A stretch of DNA of 64,000 nucleotides. Origin: Methylobacter sp. (GTDB taxonomy: Bacteria; Pseudomonadota; Gammaproteobacteria; Methylococcales; Methylomonadaceae). Under the pieces are notes generated by a model. The model saw only the letters and a program-made list of their open reading frames with translations. It was not told where the DNA came from and did no database searches. Made by a program: the position numbers and the translations under genes. The stretch spans positions 1 through 64,000 of the forward strand of contig NZ_JAUXVR010000014.1 in NCBI RefSeq assembly GCF_030680395.1, in the 5' to 3' direction. Shown in pieces: positions 29,170-38,891 of this stretch; the stretch's first letter is position 1; each line of letters opens with the position of its first letter.

Positions 29170-30678
29170 TTATTCCTTAGGCTCAAAAGTCATAAAATAA
29201 CCGCAATGATCGGAAACCCTTCCATAATCCTGCTCGGTAAACAAAACTGTCGCTGAAACGACTTGCAGCTCGCTGGTTTTATTCAAGAAAACATAATCGA
29301 TACGATAATCATCGCTCAAATAATTTTGCCAGTACGGATCGTTAACCCTGAATATTTTTTCAAACACGCCCTGCGAATTAGCCGCTAAATACTGGTCGTC
29401 ATATTGGTGTCCATCGACTACCAGATGATACCCCGTTGATCCGGCGGCAATATTAAAATCGCCGCACAACAAGGTGGCGTTGATATGCGACGACTGTTTA
29501 GCTTCGGCCCACTCGCACAATCGTTGGAATTGCCCGGCGAACCCGTCTTCCCACCAGCTTAAATGCGCCGAAAAAACATTCACCCGTCCCATATAAGGCA
29601 CTTTGATTTGAGCCATGACCACTTTTCTGGAGTGAATACTGTGGACATCATGGCTGTCCGACACATACTTTGCGTCCTGTTTGAACAGCGGATATTTGCT
29701 TAAAATGGCAACGCCTTCGCGATACTTGGCAAAACCCAGATGCGACCAGTCGGTGTGGATATGATAGGGCGTAGCGAGGCGATCATTAATTATTTTGGCA
29801 GAATTCGACTCCCAGTCCCCTGCCCCGTCATTCCAAAGTTCTGCCACTTCCTGAAGACAAACGACGTCGATATTCAGTTCGTTAATCGCCCTGGCTATTT
29901 GGGAGAACTTATAATCCTGATTATCTTCCTGATAACAATGCAGATTAAGAATCAAAACTTTTAGCGGCTCGCGGCTAATCGAGTAATTTTTGCCGCTGTT
30001 ATTGTCCCAAAAAATCTCGCCGTTGCGTTCGACGGAGATGCTGTATTGCAAGCGGAACGCCTGACCGATCCTAAGCCAGCTTTTCCAGATTGCAACACCA
30101 TACTGATTGGGGTTTCTGGCATTACTGAGCGCCACTTTATTCCAGTAGTTTCTTTTGAAATGACAAGGGGTTTTATGCGTGTGCCGCCAATTATCGATTG
30201 TCCAGTGCACAGTCACTTTGTCGGCATCGTTAAATTTGTCGACCGCAACCGTGATCGGAACGTTTTTTTGTCCGTCGTCCAGCTTGTTTGCAAAGTCGAT
30301 GTTTAAAACCGGGACGGCACAAGCGATCTTGATGCCTGAATCGGCCTGACTGGAATAATTTGAGCCCTGATTGTTATCCCAGTACTCGGCAGTAGACGTC
30401 TGGTAGCACAACCCGAAGCGGATATTGCCGGGCAGCGACTTATCCGGGGTGAGCTGAAAATGTATCCGGGCCTGCCAGTACTCCTTATCGTGTTCCAACT
30501 TGCTGTGATAGCTTGCAGGTAGGGTTTGCCATACGCCGTCTTCACCCGACCAGACCACATCAATCCGTTTATCGTAACTGACGCTTTCCACCTGCATAAA
30601 AAAACTCAGCGTTTGCTGAGCGCCCGCTTTTTTTCGGGTAATCACATTTTCAACATACAGCAGCTGGATTTTGTTCAT
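29170..30678 (-). CDS. EEP-family phosphoesterase with two CBM21-like starch-binding modules
   Basis: 502-residue protein without signal peptide. Residues about 1-118 and 120-236 look like two CBM21-type modules, each ending in the marker YWDNNQGSNYS or FWDNNSGKNYS, known for starch and glycogen binding. Residues about 240-500 form an endonuclease/exonuclease/phosphatase (EEP) domain with all motifs: LNLHCY, LQEV, a catalytic His in SAHLSWW, GDFN, and final SDHCG. The EEP superfamily includes nucleases and inositol-phosphate phosphatases. ATG follows CGGAGACAACGG. Its place in a glycogen cluster suggests a phosphoester on or near glycogen as substrate (inference). Confidence 0.8.
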   Translation of the reverse strand: MNKIQLLYVENVITRKKAGAQQTLSFFMQVESVSYDKRIDVVWSGEDGVWQTLPASYHSKLEHDKEYWQARIHFQLTPDKSLPGNIRFGLCYQTSTAEYWDNNQGSNYSSQADSGIKIACAVPVLNIDFANKLDDGQKNVPITVAVDKFNDADKVTVHWTIDNWRHTHKTPCHFKRNYWNKVALSNARNPNQYGVAIWKSWLRIGQAFRLQYSISVERNGEIFWDNNSGKNYSISREPLKVLILNLHCYQEDNQDYKFSQIARAINELNIDVVCLQEVAELWNDGAGDWESNSAKIINDRLATPYHIHTDWSHLGFAKYREGVAILSKYPLFKQDAKYVSDSHDVHSIHSRKVVMAQIKVPYMGRVNVFSAHLSWWEDGFAGQFQRLCEWAEAKQSSHINATLLCGDFNIAAGSTGYHLVVDGHQYDDQYLAANSQGVFEKIFRVNDPYWQNYLSDDYRIDYVFLNKTSELQVVSATVLFTEQDYGRVSDHCGYFMTFEPKE

Positions 30679-30784
30679 CCGTTGTCTCCGGTGGTTGCTG
30701 CCCTGAAATACAGGTCAGAAAGAACGATAAATCATCTAACGCATTTACTCTCACTGTGTTCGGCGCATTCTGCCGAACTATATC

Positions 30785-32446
30785 CTAAAGCCGACCAGGT
30801 TTGAAACTCACCCCTAGGCTTGAAAGACTGTAATTCCGAAAATCAATATCCGGGAAAATGTTATCCATGATCTCCAGAGCGGTTAAATAGCGCTCATTGA
30901 TCCTGTTCTTGCGAATACTGTCGTGCAAATAGTTAAATCGGGCCAGATGATCGGTAACGCGCTTGTTCGCATAATCGATAGTTGTCCCCGATTTCAGGAT
31001 AAACGGCCAATCGGAGGCTTGGGCCAACAAAATCGATCTGGCCGCCTGATTCAAAGCTCGCGTCTGTAACGGGGTAAGCGTTAAGCCCCGAACATCCCGC
31101 GCCAATTTTTCCATCTCCTGTTCGGCCTTGTGCAGCAAGGGATAAATCCAGTCATTCGTTTCATTTATCCAATAACTGGAATAACCTTGATCGCCCCAGG
31201 TTGATGCGGCGGGCGTAGCGATTTGAGCCGGCGGCTGCTGTTTTAAATAATCGCCGCAACTGATCAGCTGAACGCCATTGGCATTTTCGCTCGCCAACCG
31301 CAGTACGCATTCCAGCCAGTGAGTTCCTTCAAACCACCAATGACCGAACAGTTCGGCATCGTAAGGCGCGACAATGATAGGAGGTCTGTCCACGGTAGCG
31401 CTAAGCCGATCAATTTGATGCTGCCGTTTGTCGATAAAATCCAGGGCATGTTCATAGGCCTTTGCCAATGCCTGCCTCGGATTATAAATTTCCTTGGGCA
31501 GGTTGTCGCCGGTCACGCGATGATACTTGATCCCGGTATTGATACGGGTTTTCCCGTCGAGAATATAGGGCGCGATATAATCCGGGTCCAGCTCAAAACC
31601 GATGTCGCTATAGTATTCGCGATAGTCGAAATCTCCCGGATAGCCTTCCTTTGCACTCCAGACCTGGTGCGACGACTCGGGATCGCGCGCAAACGCTGCG
31701 ACACCGTTGCCGCAATCGATCGGCGCATAAACGCCATTACGAGGCTGCTGACTTGCATCCATAACGCCGTGGGTATCGACAAAAAAATACTTAATCCCGG
31801 CATCGGCCAACACCGTCTCCAGACCGGGGTAATAGCCGCATTCAGGCAGCCAAAAACCGGTCGGCGTGCAACCGGTTGCGGATTTAAACGCCGCGATACC
31901 GGTATTGACCTGATTGCGGACTGCGGTTTCGCTGACATTGAGTAACGGTAAAAAACCGTGGGTCGCGGCGGTCGTTATCAATTCAAGCTTGCCGGTGGCT
32001 TGATGCTTTTTAAATGCCGCCAATAAATCGCTTTGGTAACGCTCTTGATAGGTGTTTAACGCGTTCAGAAAAAAACGGCGATACAGTCGCGCTAATTTTT
32101 GATAGTGCGGCTGCTTGCGGGTTCTGACGATTTCCTTTTCAGCCAATTCCAGCCGGCTATGCAGATATTTCAGATAACGCGTTTGTAACAAGTCGTCGCG
32201 CAGCATGGCTATCAGCGTCGGCGACAATGAAAGCGTCAACCGGTAGTCCACGTTATCGGCGTGTAATCTGTCAAGTACGCCGATCAGCGGCAGATAACAT
32301 TCGGTCATGGCTTCGAACAGCCAGTTCTCTTCAAAAAAACTGTCATGCTCAGGGTGCCGCACATAGGGAAGATGTGCGTGGAGAATAATACTCAGAAATC
32401 CTGGCTGACGAGATGCGTAATCAGTACGAGGTAAGCTTTTTGTCAT
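30785..32446 (-). CDS. GH57-type 1,4-alpha-glucan branching enzyme (DUF1957)
   Basis: About 553 residues. Motifs of the GH57 branching-enzyme group are present: HAHLPYVRHPE near the start, WLPECGYYPG with the nucleophile Glu, and APYDAELFGHWWFEG with the second catalytic Asp. The C-terminal helical domain belongs to the same family (formerly DUF1957). It probably adds alpha-1,6 branches to glucan, alongside GH13 glgB. I place the start at ATG 32446, six bases after the upstream DUF4912 stop; a TTG at 32494 would overlap that gene. Same strand and tight spacing suggest one operon with the DUF4912 gene. Confidence 0.88.
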   Translation of the reverse strand: MTKSLPRTDYASRQPGFLSIILHAHLPYVRHPEHDSFFEENWLFEAMTECYLPLIGVLDRLHADNVDYRLTLSLSPTLIAMLRDDLLQTRYLKYLHSRLELAEKEIVRTRKQPHYQKLARLYRRFFLNALNTYQERYQSDLLAAFKKHQATGKLELITTAATHGFLPLLNVSETAVRNQVNTGIAAFKSATGCTPTGFWLPECGYYPGLETVLADAGIKYFFVDTHGVMDASQQPRNGVYAPIDCGNGVAAFARDPESSHQVWSAKEGYPGDFDYREYYSDIGFELDPDYIAPYILDGKTRINTGIKYHRVTGDNLPKEIYNPRQALAKAYEHALDFIDKRQHQIDRLSATVDRPPIIVAPYDAELFGHWWFEGTHWLECVLRLASENANGVQLISCGDYLKQQPPAQIATPAASTWGDQGYSSYWINETNDWIYPLLHKAEQEMEKLARDVRGLTLTPLQTRALNQAARSILLAQASDWPFILKSGTTIDYANKRVTDHLARFNYLHDSIRKNRINERYLTALEIMDNIFPDIDFRNYSLSSLGVSFKPGRL

Positions 32447-32451
32447 CACGC

Positions 32452-33072
32452 TTATTTGCTGATTCCTTGGCCTGAAGCGTTTTTGCTCAGGCAACAGCTG
32501 GCGTTTTCATGATCTTGACGCCACGCCGTCCCTCCATGAGGGGCATGAATAAGGTTCGAGTGCGCAAAAGCGATAAAACTATCGTCTGCGTAACATTTGC
32601 CAATGGCTGCCGAATAAGCCGTTTCATCAACCGGACCGGGTAAGGACACTTGTTGCCGGGCATTGGAACTATTAACGGCAACGTCGAACCATGATGTTGT
32701 TTCGATGGCCGTCCGTTCTTCATCAGGTTGCGAATAAATCCTTAAAGTGAGTTGGTCCTTGCAAGCGGTGTCAGGCGTAGATATCTCCGGGGTTTCCCTA
32801 AGATTCCAATAGGCATAAAGGTGTCCGGGATCGACGGGTAAAAGAATGACTTCGGGGATATTGTAAGAGGGTTTGGGTGCAAAATTCCGGCCGATTTCCT
32901 CACCGATATCCAACAGTTCCTTTGGCGAAAGCCTGATTTTTTCAACAAGCTCCGGCATTCCACTTGAAAGACATGGCGTAAAATTTCGGCTAATTTCCTG
33001 ACTGATTTCAAGCATTTCTTTCGCCGATAGATTAATTTTGAAATTGTATCCTGAATGCAAAAACGTCATCAC
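32452..33072 (-). CDS. DUF4912 protein with internal repeat
   Basis: 206 residues. The C-terminal about 130 residues match DUF4912 (VILLPVDPGHLYAYWNLRE), a small domain often found beside GH57 branching enzymes; its exact role is not known to me. The N-terminal part contains a duplicated about 22-residue unit: LSAKEMLEISQEISRNFTP and LSPKELLDIGEEIGRNFAP, each likely a short helix. No signal peptide. Six bases before the GH57 gene, so probably co-translated with it. Confidence 0.8.
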   Translation of the reverse strand: MMTFLHSGYNFKINLSAKEMLEISQEISRNFTPCLSSGMPELVEKIRLSPKELLDIGEEIGRNFAPKPSYNIPEVILLPVDPGHLYAYWNLRETPEISTPDTACKDQLTLRIYSQPDEERTAIETTSWFDVAVNSSNARQQVSLPGPVDETAYSAAIGKCYADDSFIAFAHSNLIHAPHGGTAWRQDHENASCCLSKNASGQGISK

Positions 33073-33316
33073 CAGTCTTAAATGTTACGATTACCTTATC
33101 TAAAATCCTTCCATAGACCTAAAACCCTTATTTTTCTTAGGGTGTCAGCTAAAGATGACCTAAAAAGCAGGTCTATCCAAGTATACGTAGTAAATTCCGC
33201 AGGGTCTAGCTGCGGATTTAATTACCCATGAACACTCCGGCATTTTCCACAGCCGTCACATCCATATAGCTCGGTTGCTGCCAATGTAACAGTTCATAAC
33301 GAATGACAAAATCAAC
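33073..33316. other. Intergenic between glgX and the DUF4912 gene
   Basis: 244 bases. A hairpin CCGCAG - CTGCGG at about 33199-33217, and a second with CCCTAA/TTAGGG near 33127-33143, may end the glgX transcript or shape the leader of the DUF4912-GH57 unit. No gene seen. Confidence 0.4.
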
Positions 33317-35407
33317 TCAGCCATCCACATTCTCAAAAACCACGACAGTCCGGGTATTTACCGGATACCAGTTTTCGTGCATCGTTTTTTGGTCTTGTGG
33401 AGGCACGATATCCTGCGGCGATTTCAGTGACGTGTCTAAAGCCAGACACCATACACGACCGGAAATAACTGGCAATTCAATGGTAACCTGATGCTCCGAC
33501 ATATTCATTACAACATGCAGATCGGCCTCGTTGCTTTCAACGCCCGCCAGGGTAAAAGCCAAAACCGTCGCTTCATGATTATCCCATAGCGGCTTATTGA
33601 TTTCAGTGCCATGCCATTGAATTTCGGCTATGCCTCTGCCATTGGCGGGTTTTCCGGCCAAAAAACGCCGCCGCATGATGGATGAGTGCCTTTTGCGCAA
33701 CGCTATCATAAGTTGGGCAAAACGCAGCATATCGGCATTTTGCCGGGTCATATTCCAGTCTATCCAGGACATTTCATTATCCTGGCAGTAACAGTTATTA
33801 TTGCCGTGCTGGCTGTTTAATAACTCGTCGCCTGCCAGTAGCATGGGAACACCATGACTAAGCAACAACATCGCGAAAACATTTTTGACCTGTTTTCTAC
33901 GCAACGCCAAAATGCTTGAATCTTCGGTTTCCCCCTCAATGCCGCAATTGAAACTTAAATTATTACTGCAACCGTCCTGATTATATTCGCCGTTAGCATA
34001 ATTATGTTTTTCGTTGTAACTGAACAAATCGTACAGGGTAAAACCGTCGTGACAGGTGACGAAGTTGATGCTGTTAATCGGCAGCCGGCCTTTGTGCTCA
34101 TATAGATCGTTACTGCCGCAAAGGCGGGTTGCAAGCTCGTTGACCAGTCCCTTATCGCCGCGCACAAAACGCCGGATCACATCCCGGTATCTGCCGTTCC
34201 ATTCGGCCCAACGATAACCGGGAAAGCTGCCGACCTGATACAGCCCTGCCGCATCCCAGGCCTCGGCAATCAACTTGGTTTTGGCCAACTGCTCGGAAAG
34301 CTCGATACCCCAGAGCAAAGGCGGATCTTGCAGCACTTCGCCGCCCTCCCCTCGCGCCAACGCGCTGGCCAGGTCAAAGCGAAAACCATCGACATGCATT
34401 TCCCTAACCCAATATTCCAGACAGTTGATAATAAAGTTGGCTACCAGGGGATGATTGGCGTTTACCGTGTTGCCGCAGCCGGTATAGTCATGAAGAATGC
34501 TCTTGTCGAGCTTGTCATGATGATAAAAAATATCATCCCCTATGCCCCTGAAATTAATGATCGGGCCATCTGCGCCTGCCTCTGCGGTATGGTTGAACAC
34601 CACGTCCATAATGACGCCCATGCCCGCCTGATGCAGCGCTTTAACCAGATCGCGAAATTCATGTACATGCGTTCCCTGCTCCGGCGTAACACAGTAACCC
34701 GGATGCGGACTGAAAAAACTGTGGGTGCTGTACCCCCAGTAATTTTTCAAGCCCAAATCGGCAGTATGCCTGGGAACATCCTGCTCATCGAAAGCCATGA
34801 CCGGCAACAGTTCAACGTGAGTAATTCCGAGTTCTTGCAGGTAAGGAATTTTTTCAATCAAGCCGGCAAAAGTACCCGGATTGGCTACTTTTGAAGAGGG
34901 ATGCCGCGTAAAACCGCCTACATGCAGTTCGTAAACTATGGCTCTTTCGCTACGAATGCGTAGCGGCACATCGCCTTCCCAATCATAACGGTCGTCAACG
35001 ACAACGCAACGCATCGCGGTAAGCTTATTGTCGCCCGGCATACAAGCCGCCTTGCGACTCCATCGTTTATGGCTGACTGCGCGCACCCAAGGGTCGATCA
35101 GTTGCTTGTTCTTATCAAAATGCAATCCCGCTTCACGGACATGATTAGGCCCGTCCATCCGCCACGCATACCATATGCCGGCCGGCAATCCGATCACATA
35201 AACATGCCACGAAAAAAAAGTGCGATTAACATCTTCCTGTAACACTATGGTTTGAAAGGGTTCATCACAATCTGACGTGTCAAAAAGCAACAGTTCAACA
35301 TGCGTCGCATAACGACTGAAAATGGAAAAATTAACACCCTTTGTTTTAGCTCTGGAGCCGGAAGGATAAGGATTCCCCGGCCTTAACTGGTATTCTTTTT
35401 TGCGCAT
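33317..35407 (-). CDS. glgX: Glycogen debranching enzyme
   Basis: GH13 isoamylase-type enzyme that cleaves alpha-1,6 branches of glycogen or limit dextrin. The 696-residue protein starts with the CBM48 domain (LRPGNPYPSGSRA) and continues with the catalytic barrel. The nucleophile is in DGFRFDLAS, the acid/base in LIAEAWD, and the third acid in VTCHDGFTLYD. Length is normal. Same strand as the DUF4912-GH57 pair, with a 244-base gap. It completes the degradation side of the glycogen locus, with MalQ. Confidence 0.95.
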   Translation of the reverse strand: MRKKEYQLRPGNPYPSGSRAKTKGVNFSIFSRYATHVELLLFDTSDCDEPFQTIVLQEDVNRTFFSWHVYVIGLPAGIWYAWRMDGPNHVREAGLHFDKNKQLIDPWVRAVSHKRWSRKAACMPGDNKLTAMRCVVVDDRYDWEGDVPLRIRSERAIVYELHVGGFTRHPSSKVANPGTFAGLIEKIPYLQELGITHVELLPVMAFDEQDVPRHTADLGLKNYWGYSTHSFFSPHPGYCVTPEQGTHVHEFRDLVKALHQAGMGVIMDVVFNHTAEAGADGPIINFRGIGDDIFYHHDKLDKSILHDYTGCGNTVNANHPLVANFIINCLEYWVREMHVDGFRFDLASALARGEGGEVLQDPPLLWGIELSEQLAKTKLIAEAWDAAGLYQVGSFPGYRWAEWNGRYRDVIRRFVRGDKGLVNELATRLCGSNDLYEHKGRLPINSINFVTCHDGFTLYDLFSYNEKHNYANGEYNQDGCSNNLSFNCGIEGETEDSSILALRRKQVKNVFAMLLLSHGVPMLLAGDELLNSQHGNNNCYCQDNEMSWIDWNMTRQNADMLRFAQLMIALRKRHSSIMRRRFLAGKPANGRGIAEIQWHGTEINKPLWDNHEATVLAFTLAGVESNEADLHVVMNMSEHQVTIELPVISGRVWCLALDTSLKSPQDIVPPQDQKTMHENWYPVNTRTVVVFENVDG

Positions 35408-35662
35408 ATCCTCATCTCACGCTTTGTCATCACAAAGCCTAATTAAATAATTTGGGTTGTCTTCAATTGAAAACAGGAACTTATTAATAGCTATTATCCA
35501 CTGACTGCACGGCAAAGGAATTTAAAATTCATTCATATCACTATTATTGAAGGCATTACCGATTTCTAACTGTTTGAATTCATATAAATATAACACCTCT
35601 TAAAAAAAATGAGGGGACATGGTTTCCGTCCACTAAAACCAAGGAAGCGACCGACCGGAACT

Positions 35663-37033
35663 TTATATCTCTGAAAGAATATCCAACGCTTCGGAAAGCG
35701 TAGAAACTCCGTGAATCTCCAAACCCTCAATCGGTTTTTTAGGCGCATTGGCCTTGGGAATAACCGCCTTCTTGAAACCGTGTTTTGCCGCATCATTCAA
35801 CCGCGCATGACCGTTGGCGACCGGCCTGATTTCGCCGCTCAGACCGATTTCCCCGAAAAAAAATACATCATGCGGAATCACCTTATCCCTCAGACTGGAC
35901 ACCACACCCACCACAATAGCTAGATCGGAACTGGTTTCCGTTACTTTAATGCCGCCGACCACATTGGCATAAATTTCATCATTTGCGGTAAAAATGCCGC
36001 CGTGCCGTGACAGCACAGCAAGCAGCATCGCCAGGCGATTTTGATCGAAGCCCACCGCCAGCCGTCGGGGATTGCCATACTGACATTCGGTCACCAGCGC
36101 CTGAATTTCCACCAGCAACGGCCGCGTCCCTTCCCACAACACGGTAACCACGCTACCTGACGAGGGTTTGTCCGGCCGGTTTAAAAACATCGCCGAGGGA
36201 TTTTTAACCTCTTTAAGCCCCGTGCTGTCCATTGCAAAAAAGCCCAACTCGCCGACGCTGCCGAAGCGGTTTTTGTCCGCCCTTAATACCCTGAACCGGG
36301 CATCATCGGTTGAGCCCAACATCACCTGGGTATCGACAATGTGGCTCAAGGTCATCGGCCCCGCCAGCGATTGATCTTTGGTGACATGTCCCACCATAAA
36401 AATGGACACATCATGTTTTTTGGCATATTGGGTCAAATAGCTGGCAGATTCCCTGACCTGGGAAACCGATCCCGGCGCCGATTCCGTATCCTGGGTATGC
36501 ATCACCTGAATCGAGTCGATCACCAGAATTTGCGGTTTGACTTCATCCAACACATCGCAGATGCGTTGCACCGAGGTTTCGGCCAGCATCATGATTTTGT
36601 CCGCAGGCAACTTGAGCCGGTGCGCCCTTTCGGCAATCTGTTGCAGCGACTCCTCGCCGGAAACATACAGTACGCTGACGCCGCGCGCGGCAATATTGGC
36701 AATCGCCTGCAGCAACAGCGTACTCTTGCCCGCTCCAGGCGCCCCGCCGATCAACACCACACTGCCGCAGACAATCCCGCCGCCTAAAACGCGGTCGAAT
36801 TCGGAAATCCCGCTAAAAATTCGCTCCGCCTGGGAAAGATTAACATCCGACAGCAATTTGACCTCGGACCGGCTTCCGGCATAACCGGCCGAACTTTTAT
36901 TGCGTTCCGCCCCGCCCAGCCTGACTTCCTTGATGGTATTCCATTCGCCGCAACTGGTGCATTGCCCGCCCCAGCGGGGATAATCGGCTCCGCATTGATC
37001 GCAGACAAATGCGGTTTTTATTTTCTTACTCAT
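35663..37033 (-). CDS. radA: DNA repair protein RadA
   Basis: RecA-related branch-migration ATPase in recombination repair. The N-terminal zinc finger CDQCGADYPRWGGQCTSC, Walker A GAPGAGKST, the KNRFG motif (as DKNRFGSVGELG) and the C-terminal Lon-like domain are all seen. I start it at ATG 37033, one base after the TAA of the upstream gene, so the two are translationally coupled. Length is 456 residues, as usual. Confidence 0.97.
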   Translation of the reverse strand: MSKKIKTAFVCDQCGADYPRWGGQCTSCGEWNTIKEVRLGGAERNKSSAGYAGSRSEVKLLSDVNLSQAERIFSGISEFDRVLGGGIVCGSVVLIGGAPGAGKSTLLLQAIANIAARGVSVLYVSGEESLQQIAERAHRLKLPADKIMMLAETSVQRICDVLDEVKPQILVIDSIQVMHTQDTESAPGSVSQVRESASYLTQYAKKHDVSIFMVGHVTKDQSLAGPMTLSHIVDTQVMLGSTDDARFRVLRADKNRFGSVGELGFFAMDSTGLKEVKNPSAMFLNRPDKPSSGSVVTVLWEGTRPLLVEIQALVTECQYGNPRRLAVGFDQNRLAMLLAVLSRHGGIFTANDEIYANVVGGIKVTETSSDLAIVVGVVSSLRDKVIPHDVFFFGEIGLSGEIRPVANGHARLNDAAKHGFKKAVIPKANAPKKPIEGLEIHGVSTLSEALDILSEI

Positions 37034-37034
37034 G

Positions 37035-37547
37035 TTAATCAAAATGCCTTTCGACCATTAAATTGTCTGGAACTATACTCCTTTCCGGCGTCAGCAATCG
37101 CTGGTATTCATCCGCATCCGGCCGACCCTGCAAATACGATGCGCCGGGGTCGATGATAAACCGCGCATCCATCGCAGTACGCCCCAGCAACATACGAAAA
37201 CGCATCGTGTCCCGATTGGTCAGCGTCATTTCGGCCCTTATCGCCGACTGCCCCAGAACCAACTGCGTTTCTATCACATACCGACGCTGTTTGTGTCCCC
37301 CGGAATCCGTAACCATCCGCCTGTCTTTAACCGGCGCATGACATTCAATCGACACATCGCAACGTTGTTGCACCGGATGAATGGCAAACATCACCCAACG
37401 TTGTCCGCCTTGTCGATAAGGCTCGATAGCGAAGGCATGCAACGCCGATGATCGAGCCCCGGTATCGATTTTTGCTTTAATCCCTGCCAGCTTGAGTTCC
37501 GGCAGAGCCACCCATTCGCGCCAGCCCAACATTGGTTTGTGTATCAT
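37035..37547 (-). CDS. RimK/LysX-associated ATP-dependent zinc protease-type protein
   Basis: 170-residue member of the small retropepsin-like family (PF05618) often found beside rimK-type ATP-grasp ligases. The active-site motif IDTGARSSALHA and the second part TNRDTMRFRMLLGRTAM are seen. Family members are predicted proteases; no rimK is next to it here. It lies directly upstream of radA, with one base between stop and start, so the two form an operon. Confidence 0.85.
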   Translation of the reverse strand: MIHKPMLGWREWVALPELKLAGIKAKIDTGARSSALHAFAIEPYRQGGQRWVMFAIHPVQQRCDVSIECHAPVKDRRMVTDSGGHKQRRYVIETQLVLGQSAIRAEMTLTNRDTMRFRMLLGRTAMDARFIIDPGASYLQGRPDADEYQRLLTPERSIVPDNLMVERHFD

Positions 37548-37672
37548 CTGTGTAAAGCCTTAATCTAAAAGTTATACTTTGATCCCAACAACTGCCGGAG
37601 CACCTGTAAAATGTGCGCCATTATGCTTGAATACAGCAACCGGATAAAAATATTTATCAAAAGGGATCAACC

Positions 37673-38734
37673 ATGTCTGAATCACTGAGTTACGCTTCCG
37701 AAAAATCGGGCTTGCCGCCGGGCTCGCTGGTTCATGTCGGCGAAGTGCATAAACACGAACATAAAATCACCGTCATTGATTACAACAAATCCACGCTAAC
37801 CCGACACACCATCAAGAATATTGAAGAACTGTTACCCTACCAAACCACCGATACAGTCACTTGGGTGATTATCGACGGCCTGAAAGACGTTTCAATCATT
37901 GATGCGATCGGCCGGCATTTTAATATTCATGCGCTGATACTTGAAGATATCCTTAACACCCATCAACGCCCGAAATTCGAGGAATTTGATGATTATTTGT
38001 ATATTGTTATAAAAGCGCTGTCGCTGGCTGATGAATTTAATGTGGAATATGAACAAATCAGTTTATTACTGTTAAATAAATTTGTTTTCACTTTCAAAGA
38101 AAAGCCGGATGCGATATTTGAGCCCCTCTTCAATCGGCTTAACAACGATAAAAGTCATCTCAGGAATCTTGGCACGGATTACCTGACCTATATTATTATG
38201 GATACCATAGTCGACGAATATTTTGCCCTGCAAGATACTTTCGATGAATTGATTGAAGCCGTTGAAGATGAATTGCTGTCCAATCCCTCGGCGCAAACCC
38301 TGAACACCATCCAGAAAATCAAGCGTGAATTGATTTTTTTACGCCGAAGCGTATCGCCGCTACGGGAATTGCTGGCCGCCATTCAACGTAGCGAATCGCC
38401 GCTGCTCAGTGACAAAACCAAGCGCTATTTCGGCGATATTTACGATCACGTCATTCGCGTGAGTGAAGCGATGGAATCCTACCGGGACTTGATCGCCGGT
38501 ATGCTGGATATTTACTTATCCAGCGTCAGCAACAAAATGAACGAAACCATGAAAATACTCACCGTGTTTGCGTCCATTTTTATTCCATTGACCTTTATCG
38601 CCGGCGTCTACGGCATGAATTTCGAGTACATGCCGGAACTGAAATGGAGATGGGGCTACCCGGCGTTGTGGGCGGTATTTATCGGCGTGTCGGTACTTTT
38701 GCTCAGGTTTTTCAAAAAAAAGAACTGGCTTTAG
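37673..38734 (+). CDS. corA: CorA magnesium/cobalt transporter
   Basis: 353-residue inner-membrane divalent-cation channel. A long helical cytoplasmic domain leads to two C-terminal transmembrane segments; the GMN selectivity motif is seen as YGMNFEYMP between them, and the last segment ends in Lys-rich KKKNW. AAGGGATC before ATG is a good ribosome-binding site. Full length. It is divergent from the zinc-protease/radA operon. Confidence 0.95.
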   Translation: MSESLSYASEKSGLPPGSLVHVGEVHKHEHKITVIDYNKSTLTRHTIKNIEELLPYQTTDTVTWVIIDGLKDVSIIDAIGRHFNIHALILEDILNTHQRPKFEEFDDYLYIVIKALSLADEFNVEYEQISLLLLNKFVFTFKEKPDAIFEPLFNRLNNDKSHLRNLGTDYLTYIIMDTIVDEYFALQDTFDELIEAVEDELLSNPSAQTLNTIQKIKRELIFLRRSVSPLRELLAAIQRSESPLLSDKTKRYFGDIYDHVIRVSEAMESYRDLIAGMLDIYLSSVSNKMNETMKILTVFASIFIPLTFIAGVYGMNFEYMPELKWRWGYPALWAVFIGVSVLLLRFFKKKNWL

Positions 38735-38891
38735 CTAGGTAAAATTTACCGACATGTACCGATTCTAAATCTGTAGACTTAAAGTGGACCCTGTCCAATG
38801 TTTTGCTTTGTAATACGGGCAATCCCCGGCTTGATACGAACATCGCCGGAGCTCTTGCCAACTTTCGTTTTAACTTTGCAGGCACAGAAAC

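Noticed and set aside
28845-29180. 111-residue plus-strand frame
   Set aside because: It translates the repeat region and the 8-base tandem tract; no sign of a real protein.
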